NCBI GenBank assembly: GCA_028752905.1
Contig: JAQNBH010000005.1
Location: 1,485,725 to 1,549,724 of the forward strand
Source: Cladorhizidae sp. MBARI D1340-BT2
Taxonomy: Eukaryota > Porifera > Demospongiae > Poecilosclerida > Cladorhizidae
Length of the DNA stretch: 64,000 nt
Direction of reading: 5' to 3'
The translations under genes and the position numbers were made by a program. Positions 28,801 to 43,800 of this stretch are shown here, piece by piece; position 1 is the first letter of the stretch; each line of letters opens with the position of its first letter. Below the pieces are notes generated by a model that was given only the letters and a program-made list of their open reading frames with translations, made no database searches and was not told the DNA's origin.

Positions 28801-31800
28801 TCTCCATGCAGCCATGCTCACTTGATTGGGAGCTCTTCATGGAGTAGCCATGCTCACTTGATTTGGAGCTCATTGAAAAACATTGTCTGTTGGGAGAATT
28901 ATAATCACTGAAAGTGAAGGTATCTATGTATGAGTTTGCCATGTGTAACCACACCCTAAACACTGTGACCCTTGAACCCCACATCCTCATATCCTAAATC
29001 CCACATCCTCATGCACTCTGAACCCCACACAGTAGCTATAGCTCACATGTGACATGTTTGTTTGTGTTGGTGCAGGCAGGTCTTGGAGTCCTACATAGCA
29101 GCCACCACCATTGCCACAGTCACTGCCCTCACTCTCAACCAAGTCGTGGCCAAGGTAGAGAATGTAGGCACACACACACACACACACACCCTATATATAT
29201 GCTCTGCACACTGCTTGTACAAGCACACAGGAATACCACATGAGTGACGTGTACGTTTTTCATCTCTACAAGCAATTCGATTGTTATTTATTAGGGAGGT
29301 TGGGTAGGATATATTATTTCTAGTTGGAGACTAGAGATAATCCCATCCCACCCTAAGCCAAGCCTAATAATGAATTTTCACACCATCAAGTAAAGCAACT
29401 GTATCAATCACTTACAAAAATATAATATTTATGCCAGCAGGTGTGGCTAAGTGGCCAGACAAAGTGACTGGCCTAATGTTGACATGACCATTGTTGTACT
29501 ACCTTAAGGCGGTTCATAATATGACGTAGCTCAGCGTATCGGCAAACCTATCGTCAATTATGAACCGCTACCGTTTTGACGCTGTGACGCCACGGAGGCT
29601 GACGATAGAGTAGACTTGGATTCTATTCCAACGTCTACTGCTCAGCGTCCAACCAATCAGATTGTTTTAGATTTTCACGTGACAATGGTGTTTACATGTT
29701 TCCAATTGAAGCTACCCATTCTTTACAATGAATGACGAAAAACTGGTGGAGGCAGTTATGGTGTAATACCTGCCTTTGGGAGGAGTCTTCTCGATGCTAC
29801 AAAGACCAGAGGGCCAAGGACAACGCTTGGATTGAGGTTTCTGGCAGGGTAGGATACTAGCTATGTAAAATCTGTGGAAGGATAGTTATTTGTGGAAGGG
29901 TAGCTAGTTATTTATGGAAGGGTAGTTATTAATACTAAATTTTAATTAGGTTGGAGAGGACTGCTGTGTACAGGATTGTATAAAAAGGTGGAAGGTACTG
30001 AGGGATAGATTCGTCAGGGAATTTAGAAAAAGAAGTCTGGAGATGCTGGACCAGTGGTAGTGTCCTGTTGGCAGCTGTTTGGCCCAATGAGCTTCATCAC
30101 TGACACTGTGAAGCACAAAATGTTAGTGATTACCATAAGTTTGACTATGTAGTGAAGTTGAATTATATATTTGAATGTTCTATGTGTATTATTTGTATAG
30201 CAAAGTCACCAACTTTACTCCTGCTCGTGCAGACACGTATGTTTTCTAGATATGTATGTATTCTTTGTTACATTGAATCTTGATGTGGTATAGACCTCCT
30301 ACATCAGACCTCCCGTAGGAAAGCCATCAAGGAAGTGATATAGTTGAGACGACAATTGCTAGCAGGTAGGTTAGTATCCATCCCAAAATTAATATGACCG
30401 TTCTTTATGTTCAACAGCAGCACTGCAGCAAGTACCCTCACACCACAAGTTGACCACCCACATAAGAAAAGAAAAAGACAAGCAGAAGTTGATGACATGG
30501 ACAGGGTGCTCATTGCCAGGCTGGATGCCCTGCAAGGACAGCAGCATTTGGCGAACATGTTGCTGCCTGTCTCGGGCTATTAGGAGGACGAGCTAAGGCC
30601 ATAGCAAGAGTCGAGATAGACAAAATTTTACTTAACTCCTCCCAATATCCCAATAACCCCTACTCCACTCCTCACTATCCCCCAAACAATGTAAATATGG
30701 GTCCTTCTTCTCCCACTCACCCCAATGATTACTTTTACACCTTTTAATTGCAATACTTAATTACAATATTGCGTAGATGAAATTAAGCTGTATAGTAATA
30801 AGAAAACAGAATCGTCGAGTTTGCCCCACATGGCTATATTGCCAACACACTTCTCCAGCAAGTGAACAAAAGTACTTTTTGAAATCATCTCGGACATCAG
30901 CTGCAGATTGAGAACGTCTGTCCACATAAATATAATTATAGATAAATAGTCAAGTGGGTAATTTAAGCAACCACCATGTAAATAAACCTGTTACTGGCAA
31001 TTCCGGTGGCTGTCTCCATTCCAGTATTTGCATCTGTATCACCTCTCCATGCACCATCAATGCAATTTCCACTTCCATCTTTGCCATCTATGAATCCAGC
31101 TGGGCAATATACAGACGACTCCAAAGTTCGAAGGTAATTGTGTAGCACAGTAGCAGCTTTCGAGAATACTGTCACTGTATTGGGCTGGGCAATTATCGAA
31201 TGTCTAAAAAGGTGCCATCGTGCAGCAAGAATTCCGAATGCATTTTCGATTACTCTTCTTGCCCTGCTTAGCCGATAGTTAAAAATAGCTCGATCTCTAA
31301 GGAATTGAGAGAATACCGATGTTAAGCATGCACAATGGTGATCATATATATATATATATACCTGGCAGGTTTCGGCCAGGATACGGCCGCAATAGATTTC
31401 CTTCAATGGGAAGGCTTCATCTCCTACAATTAGGTAAGGTAGAGACGGCTGAGAAGTGTCTAAACGATCAAGAACACTCCAATGCACCCTTTCTGTGCAC
31501 TAAGTGGACATGGTTCAGGGATTGACAGCGAGTTTGTTTCAAGTGCTTGTCCAAAGCAAGAATTTGAGAGCACACCCCCATCACTATGCCTCCCAACCTC
31601 CCCAATATCAACTAGAATGAACCTGCAGTTATAAAATTATATCATGCTAGCATTCCATCTAGTGTATGCTGTATGCTATTCACCTGTATGTGCATCACAC
31701 GCTGCAAGCAGCACAATGGAGTGAGTGCCCTTATAATTAGAGAACATTGATCCAGCATTGATGGGGGCTTATATGCTTGCCATCAACAGCACCTATGTAA

Positions 31801-34800
31801 ATTCAGCAATGAAGATTATAAAAATAGTAAACAATGCAGGATGTTACCAATGCAATGTGCAGGATGTTACCAATGCAATGTGGAAAATGCAGGATGTTAC
31901 CAATGCAATGTGGAAAATGCAGGATGTTACCAATGCGATGTGGAAAATGCAGGATGTTACCAATGCGATGTGGAAAATGGATGTTACCAATGCGATGTGG
32001 AAAATTCCAAAAAATTTCAAATTGCTGACTGACTCCTTTCCACTCAGCTGCTGAGGAAGGCGCTTTCAGGTATTGAGGCATCAGAACATTCCAGAGAGTC
32101 TCACACGTTTCCTTCAAGATGCCATTGACTGTTGATTTTCCCATTCGGAAATTGAAGGACAGAGACACCTAAAAGTTTGAAAAAGTTTGAGTATTGCATG
32201 GTAATTTTAACTAACCTGGGAATTTCCTGTGGCAAGATATCGAAGGGTCAGTGCCAACCTCTCAGCTGGAGATATTCCAGCACTTGAATACTGGCGGTTT
32301 GTCAAGTATGGACTAACCTATCATTATTACAGGGATGGTTTCAAATAACTGAGTGAATAAATAACTGGGTGAATATTTCACTTAACTTATACCTCTTTCA
32401 GGAGACTATCAAACCTTTCTTTTGTCATCCTGAGGTACGTGAAGTGGCTGCTTGGGTCAAACAGTCGCATCTCCTGAAGTAAATTATGATATTCTCCTTG
32501 TTCCAGGCGCTGTTTGAATATTGTGTGTGCACGCACTCTCCTCAGTCTCCTATTCCTCCTTCTCAACAGTAATACTAGAATTATAGCCTCCTGTTCTCGT
32601 ACAAAATTTCTCCTGACCATAGCGAGCAAAAAATGAACTGGCTACTAGCGACAAACAAGCTCGGCAACTGTAATCTGCAAGGTTAAAGTCCAATTGGTGG
32701 TTCACTCTCCGTCAATAGCGTCAAATTGTGAACTGCAATGACGCTGCTAGACGAAACGCTAAAGCATGACCAAAAATATGACGATACGCTACGCTGAGCT
32801 ACCATCATATTATGAACCAGCCTTTACTGACCACTTGCGTATCAGGTGATAGGATATACAGGATATCTGTAAACCCTGGTTGTTAAGCCTCTCCATGTTT
32901 AGCACACATAAAGTTGTTAAGCACATTTCAATGTCGTTAGAAACAGTCTTTGTTAGGCATCCTTATGGTATGTCACTGGAAGCGCTGATAGCGAGGTCAT
33001 TGCCTAGGCAACGAATTTCAACAAAACATTGAGGCAAGAATTTTGATTCCCACGTCCATTATCAGCTTCCATTCTCTTTAGTTACAATGACCTTCTCAAA
33101 AATAAACTTGGATTTACCTCTCTCGACGTTTAGACTAGATGCTCGTAGTTAGTTGTCTGTAATTTCCCTACGAGATTCTTGCTGATAATTCTACTGACCC
33201 TTTTCCCAGTCTTCTAGTAGCGTAGGTAACTCCTCCATGGCCTATGAAGTTGCACACACTTTCCTATGCACCCAACAATTGTACTTCTGGCTTGTAAAGG
33301 ATGCCTATAGCAAGCCTGTTGCGAGATCTTCGGTTGAAAGGAGTTTTTCACCATGAAGAGTGTCCAAATAGTTGTGTAGACGAACATGCTTGCTAGGTTT
33401 GAGCTCGCATAACATTAGCAGTTTGCTAGTGAGACTGCCTTTTGCCCTCTTCTATTAGCAAAACACTGATTGGTGAAATTTATGGGGGAAGCATCGCCGT
33501 CGATGGGGTTCGACAGAAAAAATGGAGTAGCCATCATCGAAGCTATGTCTGTTTGGCTGGATGCCACACTAGCTGGGAGGGGGGGGGGGGGGGTTAACCA
33601 CAAAAGTGTTGTTTTTGTAACTTGTGGTTATGACTTTAGAATTCCATAAGTTCTGCACACTTCAAACTTAGATAGATATATTTTTTAATGGGTCTCTCTG
33701 TGTGCTCTCTTTTGATTAAAAATGTTGCATGGTACATGTACATGTAGGTGTAAGTTAACTGCAGCTGGAGTGGGGGTACTCAAAATCAGTGTCTGGACTT
33801 GCAACGTGTGGCTCCTCTGGTTGGACAGTACTAGACAACTGAAATTAGTAGCTATGGCTAGAGGAAGTCAAACTCTATACAAGGAGTGTCTGCGTTGCAT
33901 GAGTAGGTGTGGTTAAGTATGGGCACTGAAAGTGTTGTGGGTTACGATGAAGACCTTTACTATTCATGAAAATACTCATTTGTTGCCAAGTATGTAGTCA
34001 CATGACCCATGTTTGTTGCCAATTATGTAGTCACATGACCCATGTTTGTTGCTAAGTATGTAGTCACATGACCCATGTTTGTTGCTAAGTATGTAGTCAC
34101 ATGACCCATGTTTGTTGCTAAGTATGTAGTCACATGACCCATGGTTGTTGCTATTAAAGTATGGCGCAGGGTTAGCTAGGTTGTTACAGATGTATTGCCT
34201 GCCACATTTTAGGTATCAATCTTTGCCTCCACATCATAGTAGTGTAGAGGCCACGCCCAAGCATCAATCCTTACCTCCACATTAGCAGGCCATTCATAGA
34301 AGCAGCCATGCCCAAGCATCAATCCTTACCTCCACATTAGCAGACCATTCATAGAAGCAGCCATGCCCAAGCATCAATCCTTACCTCCACATTAGCAGAG
34401 CATTCATAGAAGCAGCCATGCCCAAGCATCAATCCTTACCTCCACATTAGCAGACCATTCATAGAAGCAGCCATGCCCAAGCATCAATCCTTACCTCCAC
34501 ATTAGCAGGCCATTCATAGAAGCAGCCATACCCAAGCATCAATCCTTTCCTCCACATTAGCAGGCCATTCATAGAAGCAGCCATGCCCAAGCATCAATCC
34601 TTACCTCCACATTAGCAGAGCATTCATAGAAGCAGCCATACCCAAGCATCAAACCTTACCTCCACATTAGCAGACCATTCATAGAAGCAGCCATGCCCAA
34701 GCATCAATCCTTACCTCCACATTAGCAGACCATTCATAGAAGCAGCCATGCCCAAGCATCAATCCTTACCTCCACATTAGCAGGCCAGCAGCCATGCCCA

Positions 34801-37800
34801 AGCATCAATCCTTACCTCCACATTAGCAGGCCATTCATAGAAGCAGCCATGCCCAAACATAAGACCTTCATGACTCTCTCATTGCCTGCTTGGATGTGTT
34901 GAACCTGGTGACGTCCATGTTCATTTAAGGCCCAGACTTGGCAGGAATCCTTAAATGGATAACTTAACACCCCCGTACACATGCCCCTTTCCTAGATCTC
35001 TGATTTTGGCGTATAGAAGTCACTTAATTAAATGTATGTCTTATTCATCCTGCAGCGTATTCCTCCACTGATGGGACGTCTGATACCATTTGTTGCCATA
35101 GCAGCAGCGAACTGCATCAATATTCCTCTAGTGAGACGGATGGAGCTCAAGAATGGAGTCCCCATCTATGATGAGAGCAACAACCTCCTTGGCCAGTCCC
35201 AGGTAGCACCTTCAGTACCATGACAGGGCATCTGTGGGTGTGTGCTGCCTCATGACAGGCATTGCCTGTGGGTGTGTTAGGACAGTGCCTCTTCACAGCA
35301 AGCTAGGTGGGCGTGGTTATAACTGTTGCTTCCTGGCAGGGTGTTGCCTGTGGGTGTGGTTGGCAATGGAGTCCTGAGAGTGGACTAGCACTATATCAAG
35401 TGTGCTGTTCAATGTGCACCTGAGGTGGCCAGTTGAGAGATCAAGGATTTGAATGTATTATGCTAGCTAGTCCACTCTCAGGTACACTTGATATAGTACT
35501 AGTCCACTCTCAGGCACACTTGATATAGTACTAGTCCACTCTCAGGCACACTTGATATAGTACTAGTCCACTCTCAGACACACTTGATATAGTACTAGTC
35601 CACTCTCAGACACACTTGATATAGTACTAGTCCACTCTCAGACACACTTGATATAGTACTAGTCCACTCTCAGACACACTTGATATAGTACTAGTCCACT
35701 CTCAGACACACTTGATATAGTACTAGTCCACTCTCAGGCACACTTGATATAGTACTAGTCCACTCTCAGACACACTTGATATAGTACTAGTCCACTCTCA
35801 GGCACACTTGATATAGTACTAGTCCACTCTCAGGTACACTTGATATAGTACTAGTCCACTCTCAGGCACACTTGATATAGTACTAGTCCACTCTCAGGTA
35901 CACTTGATATAGTACTAGTCCACTCTCAGACACACTTGATATAGTACTAGTCCACTCTCAGGCACACTTGATATAGTACTAGTCCACTCTCAGGTACACT
36001 TGATATAGTACTAGTCCACTCTCAGGCACACTTGATATAGTACTAGTCCACTCTCAGGTACACTTGATATAGTACTAGTCCACTCTCAGACACACTTGAT
36101 ATAGTACTAGTCCACTCTCAGACACACTTGATATAGTACTAGTCCACTCTCAGACACACTTGATATAGTACTAGTCCACTCTCAGGCACACTTGATATAG
36201 TACTAGTCCACTCTCAGACACACTTGATATAGTACTAGTCCACTCTCAGACACACTTGATATAGTACTAGTCCACTCTCAGGCACACTTGATATAGTACT
36301 AGTCCACTCTCAGACACACTTGATATAGTACTAGTCCACTCTCAGGCACACTTGATATAGTACTAGTCCACTCTCAGGTACACTTGATATAGTACTAGTC
36401 CACTCTCAGACACACTTGATATAGTACTAGTCCACTCTCAGACACACTTGATATAGTACTAGTCCACTCTCAGGCACACTTGATATAGTACTAGTCCACT
36501 CTCAGACACACTTGATATAGTACTAGTCCACTCTCAGGCACACTTGATATAGTACTAGTCCACTCTCAGGTACACTTGATATAGTACTAGTCCACTCTCA
36601 GGCACACTTGATATAGTACTAGTCCACTCTCAGGTACACTTGATATAGTACTAGTCCACTCTCAGACACACTTGATATAGTACTAGTCCACTCTCAGGCA
36701 CACTTGATATAGTACTAGTCCACTCTCAGGTACACTTGATATAGTACTAGTCCACTCTCAGGCACACTTGATATAGTACTAGTCCACTCTCAGGTACACT
36801 TGATATAGTACTAGTCCACTCTCAGACACACTTGATATAGTACTAGTCCACTCTCAGACACACTTGATATAGTACTAGTCCACTCTCAGACACACTTGAT
36901 ATAGTACTAGTCCACTCTCAGGCACACTTGATATAGTACTAGTCCACTCTCAGACACACTTGATATAGTACTAGTCCACTCTCAGACACACTTGATATAG
37001 TACTAGTCCACTCTCAGGCACACTTGATATAGTACTAGTCCACTCTCAGACACACTTGATATAGTACTAGTCCACTCTCAGGCACACTTGATATAGTACT
37101 AGTCCACTCTCAGACACACTTGATATAGTACTAGTCCACTCTCAGACACACTTGATATAGTACTAGTCCACTCTCAGACACACTTGATATAGTACTAGTC
37201 CACTCTCAGGCACACTTGATATAGTACTAGTCCACTCTCAGACACACTTGATATAGTACTAGTCCACTCTCAGACACACTTGATATAGTACTAGTCCACT
37301 CTCAGGCACACTTGATATAGTACTAGTCCACTCTCAGACACACTTGATATAGTACTAGTCCACTCTCAGGCACACTTGATATAGTACTAGTCCACTCTCA
37401 GACACACTTGATATAGTACTAGTCCACTCTCAGGCACACTTGATATAGTACTAGTCCACTCTCAGGCACACTTGATATAGTACTAGTCCACTCTCAGGCA
37501 CACTTGATATAGTACTAGTCCACTCTCAGACACACTTGATATAGTACTAGTCCACTCTCAGACACACTTGATATAGTACTAGTCCACTCTCAGACACACT
37601 TGATATAGTACTAGTCCACTCTCAGACACACTTGATATAGTACTAGTCCACTCTCAGACACACTTGATATAGTACTAGTCCACTCTCAGGCACACTTGAT
37701 ATAGTACTAGTCCACTCTCAGGTACACTTGATATAGTACTAGTCCACTCTCAGACACACTTGATATAGTACTAGTCCACTCTCAGGCACACTTGATATAG

Positions 37801-40800
37801 TACTAGTCCACTCTCAGACACACTTGATATAGTACTAGTCCACTCTCAGACACACTTGATATAGTACTAGTCCACTCTCAGACACACTTGATATAGTACT
37901 AGTCCACTCTCAGGTACACTTGATATAGTACTAGTCCACTCTCAGGCACACTTGATATAGTACTAGTCCACTCTCAGGTACACTTGATATAGTACTAGTC
38001 CACTCTCAGGTACACTTGATATAGTACTAGTCCACTCTCAGGCACACTTGATATAGTACTAGTCCACTCTCAGACACACTTGATATAGTACTAGTCCACT
38101 CTCAGGCACACTTGATATAGTACTAGTCCACTCTCAGGCACACTTGATATAGTACTAGTCCACTCTCAGGCACACTTGATATAGTACTAGTCCACTCTCA
38201 GACACACTTGATATAGTACTAGTCCACTCTCAGACACACTTGATATAGTACTAGTCCACTCTCAGGCACACTTGATATAGTACTAGTCCACTCTCAGGCA
38301 CACTTGATATAGTACTAGTCCACTCTCAGACACACTTGATATAGTACTAGTCCACTCTCAGGCACACTTGATATAGTACTAGTCCACTCTCAGGCACACT
38401 TGATATAGTACTAGTCCACTCTCAGACACACTTGATATAGTACTAGTCCACTCTCAGGTACACTTGATATAGTACTAGTCCACTCTCAGGCACACTTGAT
38501 ATAGTACTAGTCCACTCTCAGACACACTTGATATAGTACTAGTCCACTCTCAGGCACACTTGATATAGTACTAGTCCACTCTCAGGTACACTTGATATAG
38601 TACTAGTCCACTCTCAGGCACACTTGATATAGTACTAGTCCACTCTCAGGCACACTTGATATAGTACTAGTCCACTCTCAGACACACTTGATATAGTACT
38701 AGTCCACTCTCAGACACACTTGATATAGTACTAGTCCACTCTCAGGTACACTTGATATAGTACTAGTCCACTCTCAGACACACTTGATATAGTACTAGTC
38801 CACTCTCAGGCACACTTGATATAGTACTAGTCCACTCTCAGGTACACTTGATATAGTACTAGTCCACTCTCAGGCACACTTGATATAGTACTAGTCCACT
38901 CTCAGGCACACTTGATATAGTACTAGTCCACTCTCAGGCACACTTGATATAGTACTAGTCCACTCTCAGACACACTTGATATAGTACTAGTCCACTCTCA
39001 GACACACTTGATATAGTACTAGTCCACTCTCAGACACACTTGATATAGTACTAGTCCACTCTCAGACACACTTGATATAGTACTAGTCCACTCTCAGACA
39101 CACTTGATATAGTAGCTAGTCCACTCTCAGGCACACTTGATATAGTACTAGTCCACTCTCAGGCACACTTGATATAGTACTAGTCCACTCTCAGGCACAC
39201 TTGATATAGTACTAGTCCACTCTCAGGCACACTTGATATAGTACTAGTCCACTCTCAGGCACACTTGATATAGTACTAGTCCACTCTCAGGTACACTTGA
39301 TATAGTACTAGTCCACTCTCAGACACACTTGATATAGTACTAGTCCACTCTCAGACACACTTGATATAGTACTAGTCCACTCTCAGGCACACTTGATATA
39401 GTACTAGTCCACTCTCAGGTACACTTGATATAGTACTAGTCCACTCTCAGGACACACTTGATATAGTACTAGTCCACTCTCAGGCACACTTGATATAGTA
39501 CTAGTCCACTCTCAGGTACACTTGATATAGTACTAGTCCACTCTCAGACACACTTGATATAGTACTAGTCCACTCTCAGGCACACTTGATATAGTACTAG
39601 TCTACTCTCAGGCACACTTGATATAGTACTAGTCCACTCTCAGGCACACTTGATATAGTACTAGTTCACTCTCAGGCACACTTGATATAGTACTAGTCCA
39701 CTCTCAGGCACACTTGATATAGTACTAGTCCACTCTCAGGCACACTTGATATAGTACTAGTCCACTCTCAGACACACTTGATATAGTACTAGTCCACTCT
39801 CAGGCACACTTGATATAGTACTAGTCCACTCTCAGGCACACTTGATATAGTACTAGTCCACTCTCAGGCACACTTGATATAGTACTAGTCCACTCTCAGG
39901 CACACTTGATATAGTACTAGTCCACTCTCAGGCACACTTGATATAGTACTAGTCCACTCTCAGACACACTTGATATAGTACTAGTCCACTCTCAGGCACA
40001 CTTGATATAGTACTAGTCCACTCTCAGGCACACTTGATATAGTACTAGTCCACTCTCAGACACACTTGATATAGTACTAGTCCACTCTCAGGTACACTTG
40101 ATATAGTACTAGTCCACTCTCAGGTACACTTGATATAGTACTAGTCCACTCTCAGGTACACTTGATATAGTACTAGTCCACTCTCAGGCACACTTGATAT
40201 AGTACTAGTCCACTCTCAGGCACACTTGATATAGTACTAGTCCACTCTCAGGCACACTTGATATAGTACTAGTCCACTCTCAGGACACACTTGATATAGT
40301 ACTAGTCCACTCTCAGGTACACTTGATATAGTACTAGTCCACTCTCAGGCACACTTGATATAGTACTAGTCCACTCTCAGGTACACTTGATATAGTACTA
40401 GTCCACTCTCAGGACACACTTGATATAGTACTAGTCCACTCTCAGACACACTTGATATAGTACTAGTCCACTCTCAGGCACACTTGATATAGTACTAGTC
40501 CACTCTCAGGCACACTTGATATAGTACTAGTCCACTCTCAGACACACTTGATATAGTACTAGTCCACTCTCAGGCACACTTGATATAGTACTAGTCCACT
40601 CTCAGGCACACTTGATATAGTACTAGTCCACTCTCAGACACACTTGATATAGTACTAGTCCACTCTCAGGCACACTTGATATAGTACTAGTCCACTCTCA
40701 GGACACACTTGATATAGTACTAGTCCACTCTCAGACACACTTGATATAGTACTAGTCCACTCTCAGGCACACTTGATATAGTACTAGTCCACTCTCAGGC

Positions 40801-43800
40801 ACACTTGATATAGTACTAGTCCACTCTCAGACACACTTGATATAGTACTAGTCCACTCTCAGGACACACTTGATATAGTACTAGTCCACTCTCAGGCACA
40901 CTTGATATAGTACTAGTCCACTCTCAGGCACACTTGATATAGTACTAGTCCACTCTCAGACACACTTGATATAGTACTAGTCCACTCTCAGGACACACTT
41001 GATATAGTACTAGTCCACTCTCAGGCACACTTGATATAGTACTAGTCCACTCTCAGGCACACTTGATATAGTACTAGTCCACTCTCAGGCACACTTGATA
41101 TAGTGCTAGTCCACTCTCAGACACACTTGATATAGTACTAGTCCACTCTCAGACACACTTGATATAGTACTAGTCCACTCTCAGGCACACTTGATATAGT
41201 ACTAGTCCACTCTCAGACACACTTGATATAGTACTAGTCCACTCTCAGGCACACTTGATATAGTACTAGTCCACTCTCAGGCACACTTGATATAGTACTA
41301 GTCCACTCTCAGGCACACTTGATATAGTACTAGTCCACTCTCAGGCACACTTGATATAGTACTAGTCCACTCTCAGGCACACTTGATATAGTACTAGTCC
41401 ACTCTCAGGCACACTTGATATAGTACTAGTCCACTCTCAGGCACACTTGATATAGTACTAGTCCACTCTCAGGTACACTTGATATAGTACTAGTCCACTC
41501 TCAGACACACTTGATATAGTACTAGTCCACTCTCAGACACACTTGATATAGTACTAGTCCACTCTCAGACACACTTGATATAGTACTAGTCCACTCTCAG
41601 GCACACTTGATATAGTACTAGTCCACTCTCAGGCACACTTGATATAGTACTAGTCCACTCTCAGGTACACTTGATATAGTACTAGTCCACTCTCAGGCAC
41701 ACTTGATATAGTACTAGTCCACTCTCAGACACACTTGATATAGTACTAGTCCACTCTCAGGCACACTTGATATAGTACTAGTCCACTCTCAGGCACACTT
41801 GATATAGTACTAGTCCACTCTCAGACACACTTGATATAGTACTAGTCCACTCTCAGACACACTTGATATAGTACTAGTCCACTCTCAGGACACACTTGAT
41901 ATAGTACTAGTCCACTCTCAGACACACTTGATATAGTACTAGTCCACTCTCAGGCACACTTGATATAGTACTAGTCCACTCTCAGGCACACTTGATATAG
42001 TACTAGTCCACTCTCAGACACACTTGATATAGTACTAGTCCACTCTCAGGCACACTTGATATAGTACTAGTCCACTCTCAGGCACACTTGATATAGTACT
42101 AGTCCACTCTCAGGCACACTTGATATAGTACTAGTCCACTCTCAGGCACACTTGATATAGTACTAGTCCACTCTCAGGTACACTTGATATAGTACTAGTC
42201 CACTCTCAGACACACTTGATATAGTACTAGTCCACTCTCAGACACACTTGATATAGTACTAGTCCACTCTCAGACACACTTGATATAGTACTAGTCCACT
42301 CTCAGACACACTTGATATAGTACTAGTCCACTCTCAGGTACACTTGATATAGTACTAGTCCACTCTCAGACACACTTGATATAGTACTAGTCCACTCTCA
42401 GACACACTTGATATAGTACTAGTCCACTCTCAGACACACTTGATATAGTACTAGTCCACTCTCAGACACACTTGATATAGTACTAGTCCACTCTCAGGCA
42501 CACTTGATATAGTACTAGTCCACTCTCAGGCACACTTGATATAGTACTAGTCCACTCTCAGGCACACTTGATATAGTACTAGTCCACTCTCAGACACACT
42601 TGATATAGTACTAGTCCACTCTCAGACACACTTGATATAGTACTAGTCCACTCTCAGGTACACTTGATATAGTACTAGTCCACTCTCAGGCACACTTGAT
42701 ATAGTACTAGTCCACTCTCAGACACACTTGATATAGTACTAGTCCACTCTCAGGCACACTTGATATAGTACTAGTCCACTCTCAGGCACACTTGATATAG
42801 TACTAGTCCACTCTCAGGCACACTTGATATAGTACTAGTCCACTCTCAGACACACTTGATATAGTACTAGTCCACTCTCAGGCACACTTGATATAGTACT
42901 AGTCCACTCTCAGACACACTTGATATAGTACTAGTCCACTCTCAGGCACACTTGATATAGTACTAGTCTACTCTCAGACACACTTGATATAGTACTAGTC
43001 CACTCTCAGGCACACTTGATATAGTACTAGTCCACTCTCAGGCACACTTGATATAGTACTAGTCCACTCTCAGACACACTTGATATAGTACTAGTCCACT
43101 CTCAGGCACACTTGATATAGTACTAGTCCACTCTCAGGTACACTTGATATAGTACTAGTCCACTCTCAGGCACACTTGATATAGTACTAGTCCACTCTCA
43201 GACACACTTGATATAGTACTAGTCCACTCTCAGACACACTTGATATAGTACTAGTCTACTCTCAGCACACTTGATATAGTACTAGTCCACTCTCAGACAC
43301 ACTTGATATAGTACTAGTCCACTCTCAGACACACTTGATATAGTACTAGTCCACTCTCAGGCACACTTGATATAGTACTAGTCCACTCTCAGGCACACTT
43401 GATATAGTACTAGTCCACTCTCAGGCACACTTGATATAGTACTAGTCCACTCTCAGGCACACTTGATATAGTACTAGTCCACTCTCAGGACACACTTGAT
43501 ATAGTACTAGTCCACTCTCAGACACACTTGATATAGTACTAGTCCACTCTCAGGTACACTTGATATAGTACTAGTCTACTCTCAGGCACACTTGATATAG
43601 TACTAGTCCACTCTCAGGCACACTTGATATAGTACTAGTCCACTCTCAGGCACACTTGATATAGTACTAGTCCACTCTCAGACACACTTGATATAGTACT
43701 AGTCCACTCTCAGGCACACTTGATATAGTACTAGTCCACTCTCAGACACACTTGATATAGTACTAGTCCACTCTCAGGCACACTTGATATAGTACTAGTC

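Larger units (their letters stand above)
29507..32823. mobile_element. Harbinger-superfamily DNA transposon, complete ends, decayed genes
   Basis: Terminal inverted repeats AGGCGGTTCATAATATGA (29507) and, reversed, AGGCTGGTTCATAATATGA (ending 32823), extending imperfectly through TAGCTCAGCGTA. The target duplication is TTA on both sides (29504-29506, 32824-32826), typical of PIF/Harbinger. It carries the usual two genes: a MADF/Myb-like protein (plus) and a DDE transposase (minus), both broken. It sits in sideroflexin intron 4. Confidence 0.92.

Noticed and set aside
26309..28990. Very long open frames (893 and 855 codons) on both strands
   Set aside because: They are created by a 36-bp satellite whose period is divisible by 3 and contains no stop. 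The region is an intron of the sideroflexin gene; no protein is supported.
29431..29475. tRNA A-box-like GTGTGGCTAAGTGGCC
   Set aside because: No B box or cloverleaf follows before the Harbinger left end at 29507.
33415..33916. Short open frames of 62-64 codons on either strand
   Set aside because: No motif, no splice context, and one contains a G-run-encoded stretch; consistent with chance in intron 4.
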